NCBI RefSeq assembly: GCF_900109885.1
Contig: NZ_FOBS01000012.1
Location: 37,206 to 101,205 of the forward strand
Direction: 5' to 3'
Origin: Syntrophus gentianae
GTDB lineage: Bacteria; Desulfobacterota; Syntrophia; Syntrophales; Syntrophaceae
DNA: 64,000 nt
Shown here piece after piece: positions 34,241 through 43,264 of this stretch. How positions within the stretch are numbered: the stretch's first letter is position 1; every line of letters begins with the position of its first letter. The notes beneath the pieces are model-generated. The model did not search any database and had not been told where the DNA came from. It saw only the letters and a program-made list of their open reading frames with translations. Made by a program: the position numbers and the translations under genes.

Positions 34241-34341
34241 CTTTCTTGTCCCTTGGTAAAGAATATTTGTTTGAAATATCGGAATGTTCCAATACCCAAT
34301 CTAAATGCCCGGAGTGCAGGCTGGTTCTGTTGAGTCAAAGA

Positions 34342-34908
34342 TTACAAGCCTGTTGACGGAGCAAACAAGGCCAGAATTCCCAGGACCACGAACAATGCGG
34401 CTGCTACCCACCGCATGACTTTCATATTGATTCGATGAGCGAGTGTATCACCGATGATGACCGCGGGGATGTTCGCGATCATCATCCCCGTCGTCGTTCC
34501 GAGAACAACAGCGACCAAGGAATCATAGCGCGCCGCCAGGGCGATCGTGGCGAATTGCGTCTTATCACCGATTTCCACGATAAAGAAGGCGATCAGTGTC
34601 GTAAGAAATACCCCTGCGCCTTTGAGATTCTGATTTTCTTCCAGCTTGTCGGGTACAAGCGCCCACGCACCAAATGCGAAAAACGAGAGGGCAATGATCC
34701 ATCTCAGCGTCTGGGGGGATACGAGGCTTGCAAGCCAGGCCCCCACATAGCCCGCAGCGAAATGATTGGCGAGGGTCGCGAAGAGAATGCCCAGGATGAT
34801 CGATAACTTGTTCTTGAATTTTGCCGCCAAGACAAAGGAGAGGAGTTGGGTCTTGTCACCCATCTCGGCGATGGCGACAATGGAGGTGGACATGATGAGC
34901 GTTTCCAA
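34342..34908 (-). CDS. GDT1/TMEM165-family (UPF0016) cation exporter
   Basis: The 188-residue inner-membrane protein has six helices in two repeats. Each repeat carries the family signature, EMGDKTQLLS near 13 and EIGDKTQFAT near 111. Bacterial relatives (MneA/MntX) export manganese, and eukaryotic ones move Mn/Ca. The start is TTG, set by AAGGAG eight bases upstream. I could not see a yybP-ykoY manganese riboswitch in the short upstream gap. It is followed by the CULT gene. Confidence 0.92.
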   Translation of the reverse strand: METLIMSTSIVAIAEMGDKTQLLSFVLAAKFKNKLSIILGILFATLANHFAAGYVGAWLASLVSPQTLRWIIALSFFAFGAWALVPDKLEENQNLKGAGVFLTTLIAFFIVEIGDKTQFATIALAARYDSLVAVVLGTTTGMMIANIPAVIIGDTLAHRINMKVMRWVAAALFVVLGILALFAPSTGL

Positions 34909-35010
34909 AATGACTGCTCCTTCTTTAAAATAAGCCTTAAAAACAACAGGGATGATTAAGGTGGTCCGTCAGGGGCAACGTCGTGTCATTTTTTGATCAT
35001 GAATGGAAAT

Positions 35011-36078
35011 TCACAGCCGTTCGACCACTTCTTTGAGCTTTCCGCTCTCGACAAGTTCCAGAAACTGTTCCCCAAGAGGTTCGGAACGCTTCACAGTTTC
35101 CTGCCAGTTGCGGATCCGGCTCAGGGGTTCGTCGATAAAGGTGCGAAAATCCTCCCGGTCCGGAATCTTCCCCAGAGGAAGATGTCTTACAAATTCTTCA
35201 TTTGGAAAGACCAGCAGGGTATGATCCAGGACATCGTCGGGAGTCTTGCGGTATTTCAGCCGTTTGTCAAACCATCCGGGAATGATCCGGTCCTGATAAT
35301 GGAAGAAAAGCGTCACTTCGTCATCCCTTCCGGTGTAGTCATGGTTTTGATGATAATCCAGCAGACCGCCGTCCCGATAAACGCCCCGGGGCGCGCCGTA
35401 GATGTCTCGAATGCCCGCAACAGCAAGGGGAACTGCGCCGGAAGCCAGGACCGCCTGCTTGAAATTCACTTCATTCAAGGGAACAAAACTGCCCCGAAAA
35501 GGGCGGTGGAGGCAGAAACGGGGCCGGGTCGGTCCGGAGAAAAACACCACCCTGTCCAGAAATGAATTCAGGCGGGAGCGACTCAAGGCGTTCAATAGGA
35601 AGCAAATGGCCAATCCAGATGACTGTATCCAGAGGGTTTCCGAGGCAATCAGGTGCCGGGCCCGGGATGTGACCACCGCCAGGCGATACTGTTTGGAAGC
35701 GAGCGCAAAGGGGAGGGCGTCATCTTCGATATAGGCGTTGACGACCTCAATCAGCTGTTTCAGCACGGACTGAGCCGAATCGCCCCGTCGGAAAGACATC
35801 CGGATGTATGCATCCATGAGATTCTGATAACTTTTTTCCGCTTCGGGTTGCAGCCAGGCAGCGAAGCGCCAGGCTCCCGAAGAAGAGCCGATCAAATGGA
35901 CGGGCCTTTTTCGTCCCAGAAGGCCCGTCCTCAGCAGGGTCAGGTCGAAGCCGGTCGCGACGAGCCATCGCGGACCCGCCGCCGGGGCAAAAAAGGTTGA
36001 AATCCTGTCCAGGGAAAATCCCCCGTCACGAATCAATTCGTAGGTTTTCCGGCCTGCTTTGATACGGATGCTGTTCAT
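35011..36078 (-). CDS. Patatin-like phospholipase family protein
   Basis: The 355-residue protein has the patatin Ser-Asp dyad: GSSSG near residue 68 (the GxSxG serine) and the aspartate in RDGGLLDYH near 235. The oxyanion-hole Gly/Arg stretch (GGFS near 20, unlike the usual GGGxRG) is weak, so activity is uncertain. It probably hydrolyses acyl esters of lipids. The ATG at 36078 is preferred over 36138 because GGGAAAAG precedes it. It has no signal peptide and lies downstream of proA in the opposite direction. Confidence 0.78.
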   Translation of the reverse strand: MNSIRIKAGRKTYELIRDGGFSLDRISTFFAPAAGPRWLVATGFDLTLLRTGLLGRKRPVHLIGSSSGAWRFAAWLQPEAEKSYQNLMDAYIRMSFRRGDSAQSVLKQLIEVVNAYIEDDALPFALASKQYRLAVVTSRARHLIASETLWIQSSGLAICFLLNALSRSRLNSFLDRVVFFSGPTRPRFCLHRPFRGSFVPLNEVNFKQAVLASGAVPLAVAGIRDIYGAPRGVYRDGGLLDYHQNHDYTGRDDEVTLFFHYQDRIIPGWFDKRLKYRKTPDDVLDHTLLVFPNEEFVRHLPLGKIPDREDFRTFIDEPLSRIRNWQETVKRSEPLGEQFLELVESGKLKEVVERL

Positions 36079-36304
36079 GATTCTGCTTTTCCCGCAGGAT
36101 ATAGGGAATGATTTGCACCTTGACACAACCGAACGCATTTTTGTAGAGTAGCAGCGCTCGCGGCAAGGGATGAGTTATCAGGATAACCACCTATCGACTT
36201 CTCGAAAGATTGGGGTTTTACACGAATATTTCATATCTTGTCAACGGCTATTGTGCCCGGGCATCAGCAGATCTGACATTGTACAACCTGGAAAGGAACG
36301 ATAA

Positions 36305-37561
36305 ATGGATATTGGCGACGAAATGAGGCAAGTGGCGGATCGCGCCCGGGAGGCTTCCCGAAAGCTGTCCCGAATCTCTACGGAAATAAAAAACCGGGCG
36401 CTGACGGAAATGTCTGAACAGCTGCTTCAGCAATCCGCCTATCTGATACAGAAAAACAAAAAGGATGTGGACTTTGCCGTAGAAAGCGGGCTTTCTCCGG
36501 CCATGATCGACCGGTTGACTTTGAAGGAATCCACGATCCGGGATATGGCCAACGGCATCAAAGAAGTGGCGGCGCTGCCTGATCCCGTGGGAAAGGTCAC
36601 TTCCATGTGGCGGCGGCCCAACGGCCTGATGGTAGGCCGGATGAGGATACCTCTGGGGGTCATCGGAATTATTTATGAGTCGCGCCCCAATGTGACTGCC
36701 GATGCAGCGGCGCTCTGTCTGAAATCGGGGAATGCCGTCATCCTTCGCGGCGGGTCCGAGGCCATTTATTCCAATATCGCCATCGGGCGGCTTCTTCAGG
36801 ATGCTCTGCGGAAATATGAAATTCCGGAAGCGGCAATCCAGGTCGTGGAAACGACGGACCGGGAGGCGGTTTACGAGCTGCTGCAACTGGAAGAGTATAT
36901 CGACCTGATCATTCCCCGCGGTGGGGAGGATCTCATCCGTGCGGTCGTTCGCCAGTCCCGGATTCCCGTGATCAAACATTACAAGGGGGTATGCCATGTC
37001 TTCGTGGATGCCGATGCGGATCTGGACATGGCGGCAAAAATCGTCATCAATGGGAAAACCCAGCGTCCCGGTGTCTGTAACGCACTGGAGACATTACTGG
37101 TCCATCGGGAGGCGGCTCCCCGTTTTCTGCCGGAGATGGCCCGTCAACTCAGGGAGCAGGGCGTTGTCCTCAGGGGCTGTGAAAAAACCTGCGACCTGGT
37201 TCCCGATGCCGAGGCGGCAACGGAAGACGACTGGTATATGGAGTACCTGGATCTGATCCTCGCGATCCGGGTGGTTGACAGTATCGATGAGGCGATGGAC
37301 CATATCGCCCGTTACGGGTCGCTCCATACGGAATCCATTGTCACCAGCGACTATGCAAACGCGCAGCGGTTCCTCAACGAAGTCAATTCCTCCACGGTTC
37401 TGGTGAATGCCTCGACCCGCTTCAGCGATGGATTTCAACTGGGGCTGGGGGCGGAGATCGGGATCAGCACAACGAAGCTCCATGCTTACGGCCCTATGGG
37501 ATTGGAAGAATTGACCACAACCAAATTCATTATTTATGGAAACGGGCAGGTGAGAACATGA
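36305..37561 (+). CDS. proA: Gamma-glutamyl phosphate reductase
   Basis: ProA reduces gamma-glutamyl phosphate to glutamate semialdehyde with NADPH in proline synthesis. The 418-residue aldehyde dehydrogenase-fold protein has [14 protein letters not shown] near 119, [10 protein letters not shown] near 145 and the catalytic cysteine in [13 protein letters not shown] near 255. It ends with [14 protein letters not shown]. The stop overlaps the nadD start (ATGA), so the two are translationally coupled. No proB is next to it; proC is at 45.9 kb. Confidence 0.96.
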   Translation: MDIGDEMRQVADRAREASRKLSRISTEIKNRALTEMSEQLLQQSAYLIQKNKKDVDFAVESGLSPAMIDRLTLKESTIRDMANGIKEVAALPDPVGKVTSMWRRPNGLMVGRMRIPLGVIGIIYESRPNVTADAAALCLKSGNAVILRGGSEAIYSNIAIGRLLQDALRKYEIPEAAIQVVETTDREAVYELLQLEEYIDLIIPRGGEDLIRAVVRQSRIPVIKHYKGVCHVFVDADADLDMAAKIVINGKTQRPGVCNALETLLVHREAAPRFLPEMARQLREQGVVLRGCEKTCDLVPDAEAATEDDWYMEYLDLILAIRVVDSIDEAMDHIARYGSLHTESIVTSDYANAQRFLNEVNSSTVLVNASTRFSDGFQLGLGAEIGISTTKLHAYGPMGLEELTTTKFIIYGNGQVRT

Positions 37562-38208
37562 AATGGGGACTGCTGGGAGGCACCTTTGATCCGATTCATA
37601 TGGGTCATCTGCGCTGTGCGGAAGAAATCCGGGAAATCTTCGATCTGAACAGGATCATATTTATCCCGGCCTCCAGGTCGCCGCACAAGCTGGATGCGGA
37701 GATTACCTCCTTCTATCATCGGGCGCAGATGGTCCGCCTCGCCATTGAGGGGAATCCTTCCTTTTCTTTTTCCGATGTGGAGGATCAGCGGGCCGGGAAA
37801 TCCTACTCCATTGAAACGGTGCAGTATTTTCTGGACAAGTACCTCAAGTCCATTGAGATCTATTTCATTCTGGGTCAGGATGCTTTCCAGGCCATTCAGA
37901 CCTGGAAGGAATGGCAGAAACTGCTGCTGTTGTGCAATTTTGCCGTTCTTACGCGGCCGGGCTACGAAAATATGGGACTTTCAGGGGCTCTTCCCGAAGA
38001 GTCTGCCGCTCAGTTCGTTTATGACGAGGCCGTCGGAGGGTATCGGGGCCCAACTGGCCAGCATATATTTTTCCGCCAGGTAACCTTTCTGGACATCTCC
38101 TCTTCGGACATCCGGGAGCGGGCCCGTCAGGGGAAATCCATCAATTACCTGGCGCCGGAAGCTGTCCGGCATTATATCCAGAAAAACAATCTCTATCGGA
38201 TTGAGTGA
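37558..38208 (+). CDS. nadD: Nicotinate-nucleotide adenylyltransferase
   Basis: NadD adenylates nicotinate mononucleotide to deamido-NAD, a late step of NAD synthesis started by nadA at the window's left end. The 216-residue protein has the nucleotidyltransferase motif [12 protein letters not shown] (residues 7-18) and [15 protein letters not shown] near 180. It is coupled to proA by a 4-base ATGA overlap, an arrangement common in this bacterial group. Confidence 0.95.
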   Translation: MKWGLLGGTFDPIHMGHLRCAEEIREIFDLNRIIFIPASRSPHKLDAEITSFYHRAQMVRLAIEGNPSFSFSDVEDQRAGKSYSIETVQYFLDKYLKSIEIYFILGQDAFQAIQTWKEWQKLLLLCNFAVLTRPGYENMGLSGALPEESAAQFVYDEAVGGYRGPTGQHIFFRQVTFLDISSSDIRERARQGKSINYLAPEAVRHYIQKNNLYRIE

Positions 38209-38256
38209 ACGTATTCCCTTTCCCGATACAAACGGCGGGTTAGAAAGGGGATTGCT

Positions 38257-38532
38257 TCAGTGCCAGCTGATTGAATGCAGTTTGAAGATGAACTTGGTGA
38301 ACTCTTCTTTAGTGGTTTCTTTGATATCCGTCAGCCTTACCTGAACAGCGTTGTTGTAAAATGAAAATCCATCCTTGGTGGGCTCCGGGTTTTCATCGTC
38401 CTCGCAGAAATTCCTTATAAATTCGCGGGCGATCTTTCGTGCCTCGTTAATATCTTCAGCGGATACGATATAATGGTGGCGTTGAACATCGCCTTCTTCT
38501 TCCTCGGATATTTTAAGCCAGTAGTATTGCAT
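38257..38532 (-). CDS. Small acidic protein of unknown function
   Basis: The 91-residue cytoplasmic protein begins MQYYWLKIS and is rich in Asp/Glu in its centre (CEDDENPEPTKDG). Alternating predicted strands and helices suggest a compact alpha/beta domain. AGGAGG before the ATG at 38532 gives good support that it is translated. I recognise no family. It converges on nadD. Confidence 0.65.
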   Translation of the reverse strand: MQYYWLKISEEEEGDVQRHHYIVSAEDINEARKIAREFIRNFCEDDENPEPTKDGFSFYNNAVQVRLTDIKETTKEEFTKFIFKLHSISWH

Positions 38533-39176
38533 TGGACCTCCTGAATTCAAGTATCATTTGGCGGGGTGGGTCAAAGAGAAAACTTACGATAAATATTTCC
38601 TGAAATCATCCCCGCACGCACTTCCGATCATACCTTTCTTTTTTAAGCGCAAAGATTACCGTTTCTGCCTGCATTGTCCAAATCAGGCAACCCGACAGAT
38701 AAGGCCAGTTCCTTATTGTGAGTCGAAATCGGGATGGAACCTTCCCTGCGCTGAATTATTCCAGGTATGCTTAGGCGGCCGATTCCGGCAGCTCCATGTT
38801 CGGTATCTTTTCGATCGTCCGTCGAGTAAGCTTACGAACATCCCTGCGGGCGGCTACGGCACGGAGTATTTAATACCATCCCCGGTGTTTCGATGTCAAG
38901 CGGCATATGGCCATTCCCCCGGAGGTCAAAGGCGGATAATAAGTATCCGGCTGGATACAAAAAGTGAGTACTTATTACTCAGTATTTCTACCTTCAACAG
39001 TTGTAGCCCGATCACATATTAATAGAATAAAATTTAATATATTTAGCTAATTACAAAGTTTATAAATTAATATGGCAGGTATCTTGCCATAGAGCACCAA
39101 TAAAAAAGCCGGGGATGGCGTTTCTGAAGAAATGAGACTTGTTGTCATACTCCCCGAAACAGAATGAGGTATTACG
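38533..39176. other. Gene-poor region
   Basis: No coding region is supported: the one long plus-strand frame has no ribosome binding site and no recognisable domain. A short hairpin GTATCC-GGCT-GGATAC lies at 38943-38958. The last 150 bases are AT-rich and should contain the promoter of the following membrane protein gene. Confidence 0.4.
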
Positions 39177-39668
39177 ATGAAAAGAGACATTAAATTACGG
39201 AAATGGGCAACGCCGCTTACTATTGGCGCTTTTGCATTGTCTGCCGTCACCGGCATCCTGTTGTTTTTTAAAATCCACATCGGCTTGGTAAAACCTGTAC
39301 ACGAATGGCTGAGTTGGCTTTTAGTTCTTGGCGCAATATTTCACACCATCGCCAATCACAGTTTCTTTATGAGGTATCTCGCACAACCTGTGGGGAGAGG
39401 CATTCTTATCGTATTCGGTCTGCTCATTTGTCTTTCCTTTTTCCCGTTGAACAATAACGGTGATCGAAATCCTTATGCCAAAATGTCGAATGCACTCAGT
39501 CAATCTTCCCTGTCAGCAGTGGCAAAAATAGCTCATCATGAACCGGAGGAAGCAGTAAACATCCTCAGAGCAAAGGGGATATATCCAGATAGTAAGGATC
39601 AGACCATTCAAGAAATTGCAGCAAAAAATAACAGCCAGCCTCTGCGTGTTCTCAGCTTGATATTTTAA
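39177..39668 (+). CDS. DUF4405 membrane protein
   Basis: The 163-residue protein has three membrane segments (about 12-32, 42-60 and 75-93) with histidines at membrane boundaries (HEWLSW, HTIANH). This is the DUF4405 pattern, which resembles cytochrome b-like heme-binding helix bundles. The soluble end (about 105-163) is a small helical domain, usual in this family. Heme binding is a guess. The function is unknown. Confidence 0.75.
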   Translation: MKRDIKLRKWATPLTIGAFALSAVTGILLFFKIHIGLVKPVHEWLSWLLVLGAIFHTIANHSFFMRYLAQPVGRGILIVFGLLICLSFFPLNNNGDRNPYAKMSNALSQSSLSAVAKIAHHEPEEAVNILRAKGIYPDSKDQTIQEIAAKNNSQPLRVLSLIF

Positions 39669-39705
39669 GATGGCCGCAATGAAAGGGAATTCCGATCGGT
39701 ATATC

Positions 39706-40002
39706 TCAAATCTTGATTTCATCATCTTCTGTTGGCGGATTTGATGATGATTTTTCATGCTTTTGAAGAAAAATTTCTACCTGAGGCCATGCTTTCTTAA
39801 GAAACTGGAGTTGTCTTAAACCGATCGAAAAGGGGCGGCACGATCGTCCGAGGGTGAGAACAGGGTGTCCCTTATATTCATCCTCGAAGATCGTCAGCTC
39901 GCTATCTGATTTGGCTTTCAGCTCATTTCGTAACCGCTCGTTTTCTTCTTCCAGTTCCTTTATGCGGGCAAGTAACGCTTCAATATCAGTTTTCGGTGTC
40001 AT
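39706..40002 (-). CDS. Small coiled-coil protein of unknown function
   Basis: The 98-residue protein has an N-terminal Leu/Glu heptad coil (about 6-32). A small basic domain follows (GHPVLTLGRSCRPFSIGLRQL, then a helix to about 83) and an acidic tail. A GGAG site precedes the ATG. No family recognised. It converges on the DUF4405 gene. Confidence 0.65.
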   Translation of the reverse strand: MTPKTDIEALLARIKELEEENERLRNELKAKSDSELTIFEDEYKGHPVLTLGRSCRPFSIGLRQLQFLKKAWPQVEIFLQKHEKSSSNPPTEDDEIKI

Positions 40003-40737
40003 ATCTTTACTCCAAAATTAGTCTCTGATGAGAGCGAAGACCGCAGAGCAAATGTAATGCTTCTGAACTATTCTTCGCCTTACGTATAAATTCAACCTAT
40101 TCCCTATTAATCAATAGCAAAAAAAATAGTCAATCATCGTTAGCAGTCATAAAAAAAGGGAGGTGAAAATCTTCGTATCCCCTTTTTTAATTGGTTCGCC
40201 CAGGAGGATTCGAACCTCCGACATCCGGATTTGTAGTTCAAAATTAGTGAAAAACTGATAAAAACTAACCTCTTGACTGCATGTCTTATTTCCTCTAACT
40301 CCCGTCTTTGGGCAGCGAGGGCGGTGGAGGAGCCGCCCCGAGCACAGTCAGCCAGTCATGTCTGAAAAACATTGTTTCAGGAATAGAAACCAATATTTAC
40401 GAATCGATAGTAATTTGCTTCAAGATCATTATTACCCGGCAGACAAGTAATTCCTTTTTTGCCCAGCTGTTTATAATTTCCCCAAGGTAACGTCCCTTAA
40501 CCAATAAGGATACAGAATCAGTATGATATTTTAAGATATCAATAAAGAAAAATCTAATAATATGGCTTTATTGCTTTATATCCATTCTCGAAACGGGAAA
40601 TACCCTTACACTAAAATACTGCTTTTCCTGTATTGACTGCAAATACATCTTAACGTTTATACACAAACATTAACAGATGGCGCTTCCTTATTTCATAAGC
40701 GTTTCATCATCAACTTTTTGCTATCAGGAGGTAGTAT
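40003..40737. other. Low-GC intergenic region with tRNA fragment
   Basis: Besides the tRNA-Arg fragment, no gene is supported. A GC-rich patch GGCGGTGGAGGAGCCGCC lies near 40320-40337. TTGACT (40633-40638) and TATACA (40658-40663), spaced 19, are a weak promoter candidate for the following VPLPA-tagged gene. AGGAGG before 40738 is its ribosome binding site. Confidence 0.4.
40193..40241 (-). repeat. 3' fragment of tRNA-Arg (candidate attachment site)
   Basis: This stretch matches the 3' half of the intact tRNA-Arg at 41.5 kb, from the anticodon loop to CCA. There is a 35-base identical block (40197-40231 against 41484-41518). Similarity breaks in the anticodon stem-loop, so it cannot fold as a tRNA. 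An A/T-rich hairpin resembling a tRNA terminator follows at 40151-40190. The fragment lies on the 3' side of the intact gene in direct orientation, as left by integration into a tRNA 3' end. Confidence 0.7.
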
Positions 40738-41358
40738 ATGCGAAGGCTTGTAGGTTTGGTAACGGTTTTATTTTTATTGGCGATGTCTGTTCCGGCAATG
40801 GCATCAATTTACGACATTTCTGTGACCGGATCTGGAGATCAGGTGAAATATCGGTACTGGGGTTATTTTGGATCAGGTACGTGGTGGGAAGCGAACGCCA
40901 ACCCAAATATTGTCTATCATTCCTATGAACCTGGAAATGGGAACTCAGCGGATACAGCATTGAGTTTTGACTTGACCTCACTGACGGTTTCGGCTGAAGA
41001 TATCCTTTCAGCGTCGCTCAACTTTAATATTCTGAGTGTCTGGACCGATGGCAGAGATGATATCGGCAATATAAATGGAATAGGAACCGTTTATGCCTCA
41101 GGTGGTACCGGGTGGAAGTCCTTTGATATCACTACGTCTTTAATTGACAATTTGAATGCCGCTGGGACAACTGCCAATTATTATTTTTCCTATACGGGAT
41201 ATTCCGGTTTTACATTCGGCAGTGCTGAAGGTGGACAACCGGCCTATTTAAGTATCACTACGGCCAGCAACACTCCTGTTCCCCTTCCGGCTGCTGCCTG
41301 GATCTTCGGATCCGGCTTGCTCGGTCTGTTTCAGATAAGACGTAAGCTTAGCAGATAA
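40738..41358 (+). CDS. Exported protein with VPLPA-CTERM sorting signal
   Basis: The 206-residue protein has a signal peptide (about 1-22, ending AMA). A secreted beta-rich domain (about 23-175) is rich in Gly, Ser, Asn and Tyr. The C-terminal signal starts with VPLPAAAWIFGSG, followed by a hydrophobic helix and IRRKLSR. This is the VPLPA form of PEP-CTERM tags, removed by an exosortase during surface delivery, often in strains that make exopolysaccharide. No exosortase gene is in the window. The gene lies alone between a tRNA-Arg fragment and tRNA-Arg, in low-GC DNA, which suggests acquisition. Confidence 0.82.
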   Translation: MRRLVGLVTVLFLLAMSVPAMASIYDISVTGSGDQVKYRYWGYFGSGTWWEANANPNIVYHSYEPGNGNSADTALSFDLTSLTVSAEDILSASLNFNILSVWTDGRDDIGNINGIGTVYASGGTGWKSFDITTSLIDNLNAAGTTANYYFSYTGYSGFTFGSAEGGQPAYLSITTASNTPVPLPAAAWIFGSGLLGLFQIRRKLSR

Positions 41359-41381
41359 GTCGATTCCAGCATTAAAATTTG

Positions 41382-41414
41382 AAAGGCAGAGTCAGAAATG
41401 GTTCTGCCTTTTTT
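41382..41414 (+). terminator. Rho-independent terminator of the VPLPA gene
   Basis: AAAGGCAGA (41382-41390) pairs with TCTGCCTTT (41403-41411), followed by a T-run to 41414. Confidence 0.85.
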
Positions 41415-41434
41415 ATGCGACCCGCATGGCGCAT

Positions 41435-41474
41435 AAAAAAAGGACTTAAGCATTTATGGCTAAGTCCTTTTTTT
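41435..41474 (-). terminator. Rho-independent terminator of the tRNA operon
   Basis: A 14-bp stem is formed by 41435-41448 and 41461-41474. Read on the minus strand it ends in seven T residues, directly downstream of tRNA-Arg. Confidence 0.85.
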
Positions 41475-41478
41475 AAAT

Positions 41479-41555
41479 TGGTGCGCCCAGGAGGATTCGA
41501 ACCTCCGACATCCGGATTCGTAGTCCGACGCTCTATCCAGCTGAGCCATGGGCGC
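41479..41555 (-). tRNA. tRNA-Arg (ACG)
   Basis: A full cloverleaf including encoded CCA: acceptor GCGCCCA/TGGGCGC, anticodon loop with ACG, and T-arm GGAGGTTCGAATCCTCC. It reads CGU and neighbouring arginine codons after A34 deamination. Its 3' half is repeated at 40.2 kb. Confidence 0.95.
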
Positions 41556-41606
41556 ATATTTACATACATTTCAGCTTGTACCGGGCTCCTTCCTAAAAAA
41601 AATAAC

Positions 41607-41700
41607 TGGCGGAGAGAGCGGGATTCGAACCCGCGGTACACCTTATTGGGCGTACAATCGCTTAGCAGGCGATCGCTTTCGGCCACTCAGCCATCTCTCC
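41607..41700 (-). tRNA. tRNA-Ser (GCT)
   Basis: A 94-base class II tRNA with long variable arm, acceptor GGAGAGA/TCTCTCC, anticodon GCT (AGC/AGU codons) and encoded CCA. Confidence 0.95.
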
Positions 41701-41777
41701 GCAAAGTTCCCGTGGTACAAGAATGATGGTGCAAATAAACAGGGACAGATAAAAACTGCCTTGTTTTTTTATCATTC

Positions 41778-41863
41778 TGGCGGAGGGAGCAGGATTCGAA
41801 CCCGCGAACCTTTCGGTCAACGGTTTTCAAGACCGCCGCCATAGACCACTCGGCCATCCCTCC
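41778..41863 (-). tRNA. tRNA-Ser (TGA)
   Basis: An 86-base class II tRNA with acceptor GGAGGGA/TCCCTCC, anticodon TGA (UCA codons) and encoded CCA. The serS gene lies 27 bases upstream on the same strand, so a serine tRNA sits directly beside its synthetase. Confidence 0.95.
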
Positions 41864-41890
41864 GGATCATGTATCTTTAAAAATTCCCTT

Positions 41891-43168
41891 TTATGCGGCG
41901 GGAATTTTCTCCATCCCCCTCATGTAGGGGCGCAGGGCATCGGGGATTACGACGCTGCCATCTGCCTGCTGGTAATTTTCCAGAACAGCCACCAGCGTTC
42001 TCCCCGCAGCCAGACCGGAACCGTTAAGGGTATGGACGAAATCCAGCTTACCCGTTGATTCCCGACGAAAGCGGATGGATGCTCTCCGCGCCTGAAAGTC
42101 CTCAAAATTGCTGCATGAAGAAATTTCCCTGTACGTGTCCTGACCTGGCAGCCAGGCTTCTACATCATAGGTTTTTGCTGAAGAGAAACCAAGATCGCCG
42201 GTGCATAGACAGACCGTTCGGTAGGGAATGTTCAAACGCTTTAAAACCTCTTCGGCATTGAGCGTCAGTTTTTCCAGTTCCTCATAGGACGTTTCGGGCG
42301 TGGCGAATTTAACCATCTCCACTTTGTTAAACTGATGCTGACGGATCAATCCGCGCGTATCCTTCCCGTAGGATCCGGCTTCAGCCCGGAAACAGGGCGA
42401 ATAAGCCACATAATAAACCGGGAGGACCTTCTCCTCGAGAATTTCATCGCGGTGGATGTTCGTTACGGGGACTTCCGCCGTAGGGATGAGGTAATACTCC
42501 AGGTTTTCGATTTTAAAAAGATCTTCGGCAAACTTCGGTAACTGGCCTGTTCCCGTCATGCTGTCCCGATTGGCCATGAAGGGTGGCAGGATTTCCGTGT
42601 AGCCATGCTCTTCCCCATGGAGATCCAGCATGAAGTTGATGATGGCCCGTTCCAGCATGGCGCCTGCCCCGCGGTACAGGGTGAATCGCGCTCCGGTAAT
42701 TTTTGCGCCACGGGCGAAGTCGAGGATGTTGAGATTCTCGCCGATTTCCCAATGCGGCTTCGGGGTAAAATCAAATTGCGGCTTTTCTCCCCATACTCGG
42801 ACAACGGGATTGTCTTCGGAACTCGTTCCGTAAGCAACAGATTCGTGAGGGATGTTGGGAATCGTCATCAGCAGACTCTGAAGCGATTCCTCGGTCTCTT
42901 TCAGTTGGTCTTCAAGTTCCCGGATGCGCGTGGAGACCTCTCCCATCCGGGAAATCAGATCCTGTGCATCTTCCTTGCGTTTCTTTCTTTCACCGACCTG
43001 CTTGGATACGGCATTCCGTTCGTTGCGCAGGGCTTCGACTTCCTGGAGGATATCCCGCCGCTTTGCATCAAGGCGAACAAAGGCGTCCAGATCGATGCTC
43101 TGGCTACGTTCTGCAATTTTGCTTTTAACAAAATCGATATTCTGTCTCAGAAATTTGATATCCAGCAT
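41891..43168 (-). CDS. serS: Seryl-tRNA synthetase
   Basis: SerRS charges serine tRNAs and tRNA-Sec. The 425-residue class II enzyme has an N-terminal coiled-coil arm (about 30-100) that contacts the tRNA variable arm. Motif 2 is around [21 protein letters not shown] (about 255-275, split here by its loop), and motif 3 is in [20 protein letters not shown] near 385. It is followed directly by two serine tRNAs and one arginine tRNA on the same strand, so they may share transcripts. No T-box element is visible in the 96 bases upstream. Confidence 0.97.
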   Translation of the reverse strand: MLDIKFLRQNIDFVKSKIAERSQSIDLDAFVRLDAKRRDILQEVEALRNERNAVSKQVGERKKRKEDAQDLISRMGEVSTRIRELEDQLKETEESLQSLLMTIPNIPHESVAYGTSSEDNPVVRVWGEKPQFDFTPKPHWEIGENLNILDFARGAKITGARFTLYRGAGAMLERAIINFMLDLHGEEHGYTEILPPFMANRDSMTGTGQLPKFAEDLFKIENLEYYLIPTAEVPVTNIHRDEILEEKVLPVYYVAYSPCFRAEAGSYGKDTRGLIRQHQFNKVEMVKFATPETSYEELEKLTLNAEEVLKRLNIPYRTVCLCTGDLGFSSAKTYDVEAWLPGQDTYREISSCSNFEDFQARRASIRFRRESTGKLDFVHTLNGSGLAAGRTLVAVLENYQQADGSVVIPDALRPYMRGMEKIPAA

Positions 43169-43264
43169 CGGAATGCCTTAAGAAAGAATTGTTGCTGCAA
43201 GAGACGATGTTCCTATCATTTTGGACTTTTGAAGTCAATCTTTTTATCCGTCTTTATCCCTGTT

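Noticed and set aside
34909..35010. Possible yybP-ykoY manganese riboswitch before the GDT1-type exporter gene
   Set aside because: The gap is about 100 bases and lacks the conserved GGGGAGUAG-type core.
38558..39022. 154-codon plus-strand open frame in the gap after nadD
   Set aside because: No ribosome binding site, irregular amino-acid composition, no recognisable domain or hydrophobic pattern.
40193..40241. Possible second functional tRNA-Arg
   Set aside because: Only the 3' half matches; the 5' half of the cloverleaf is missing, so it is treated as a fragment/attachment site.
43169..43264. Possible T-box leader of serS
   Set aside because: Too short, and no T-box sequence or specifier loop is visible.
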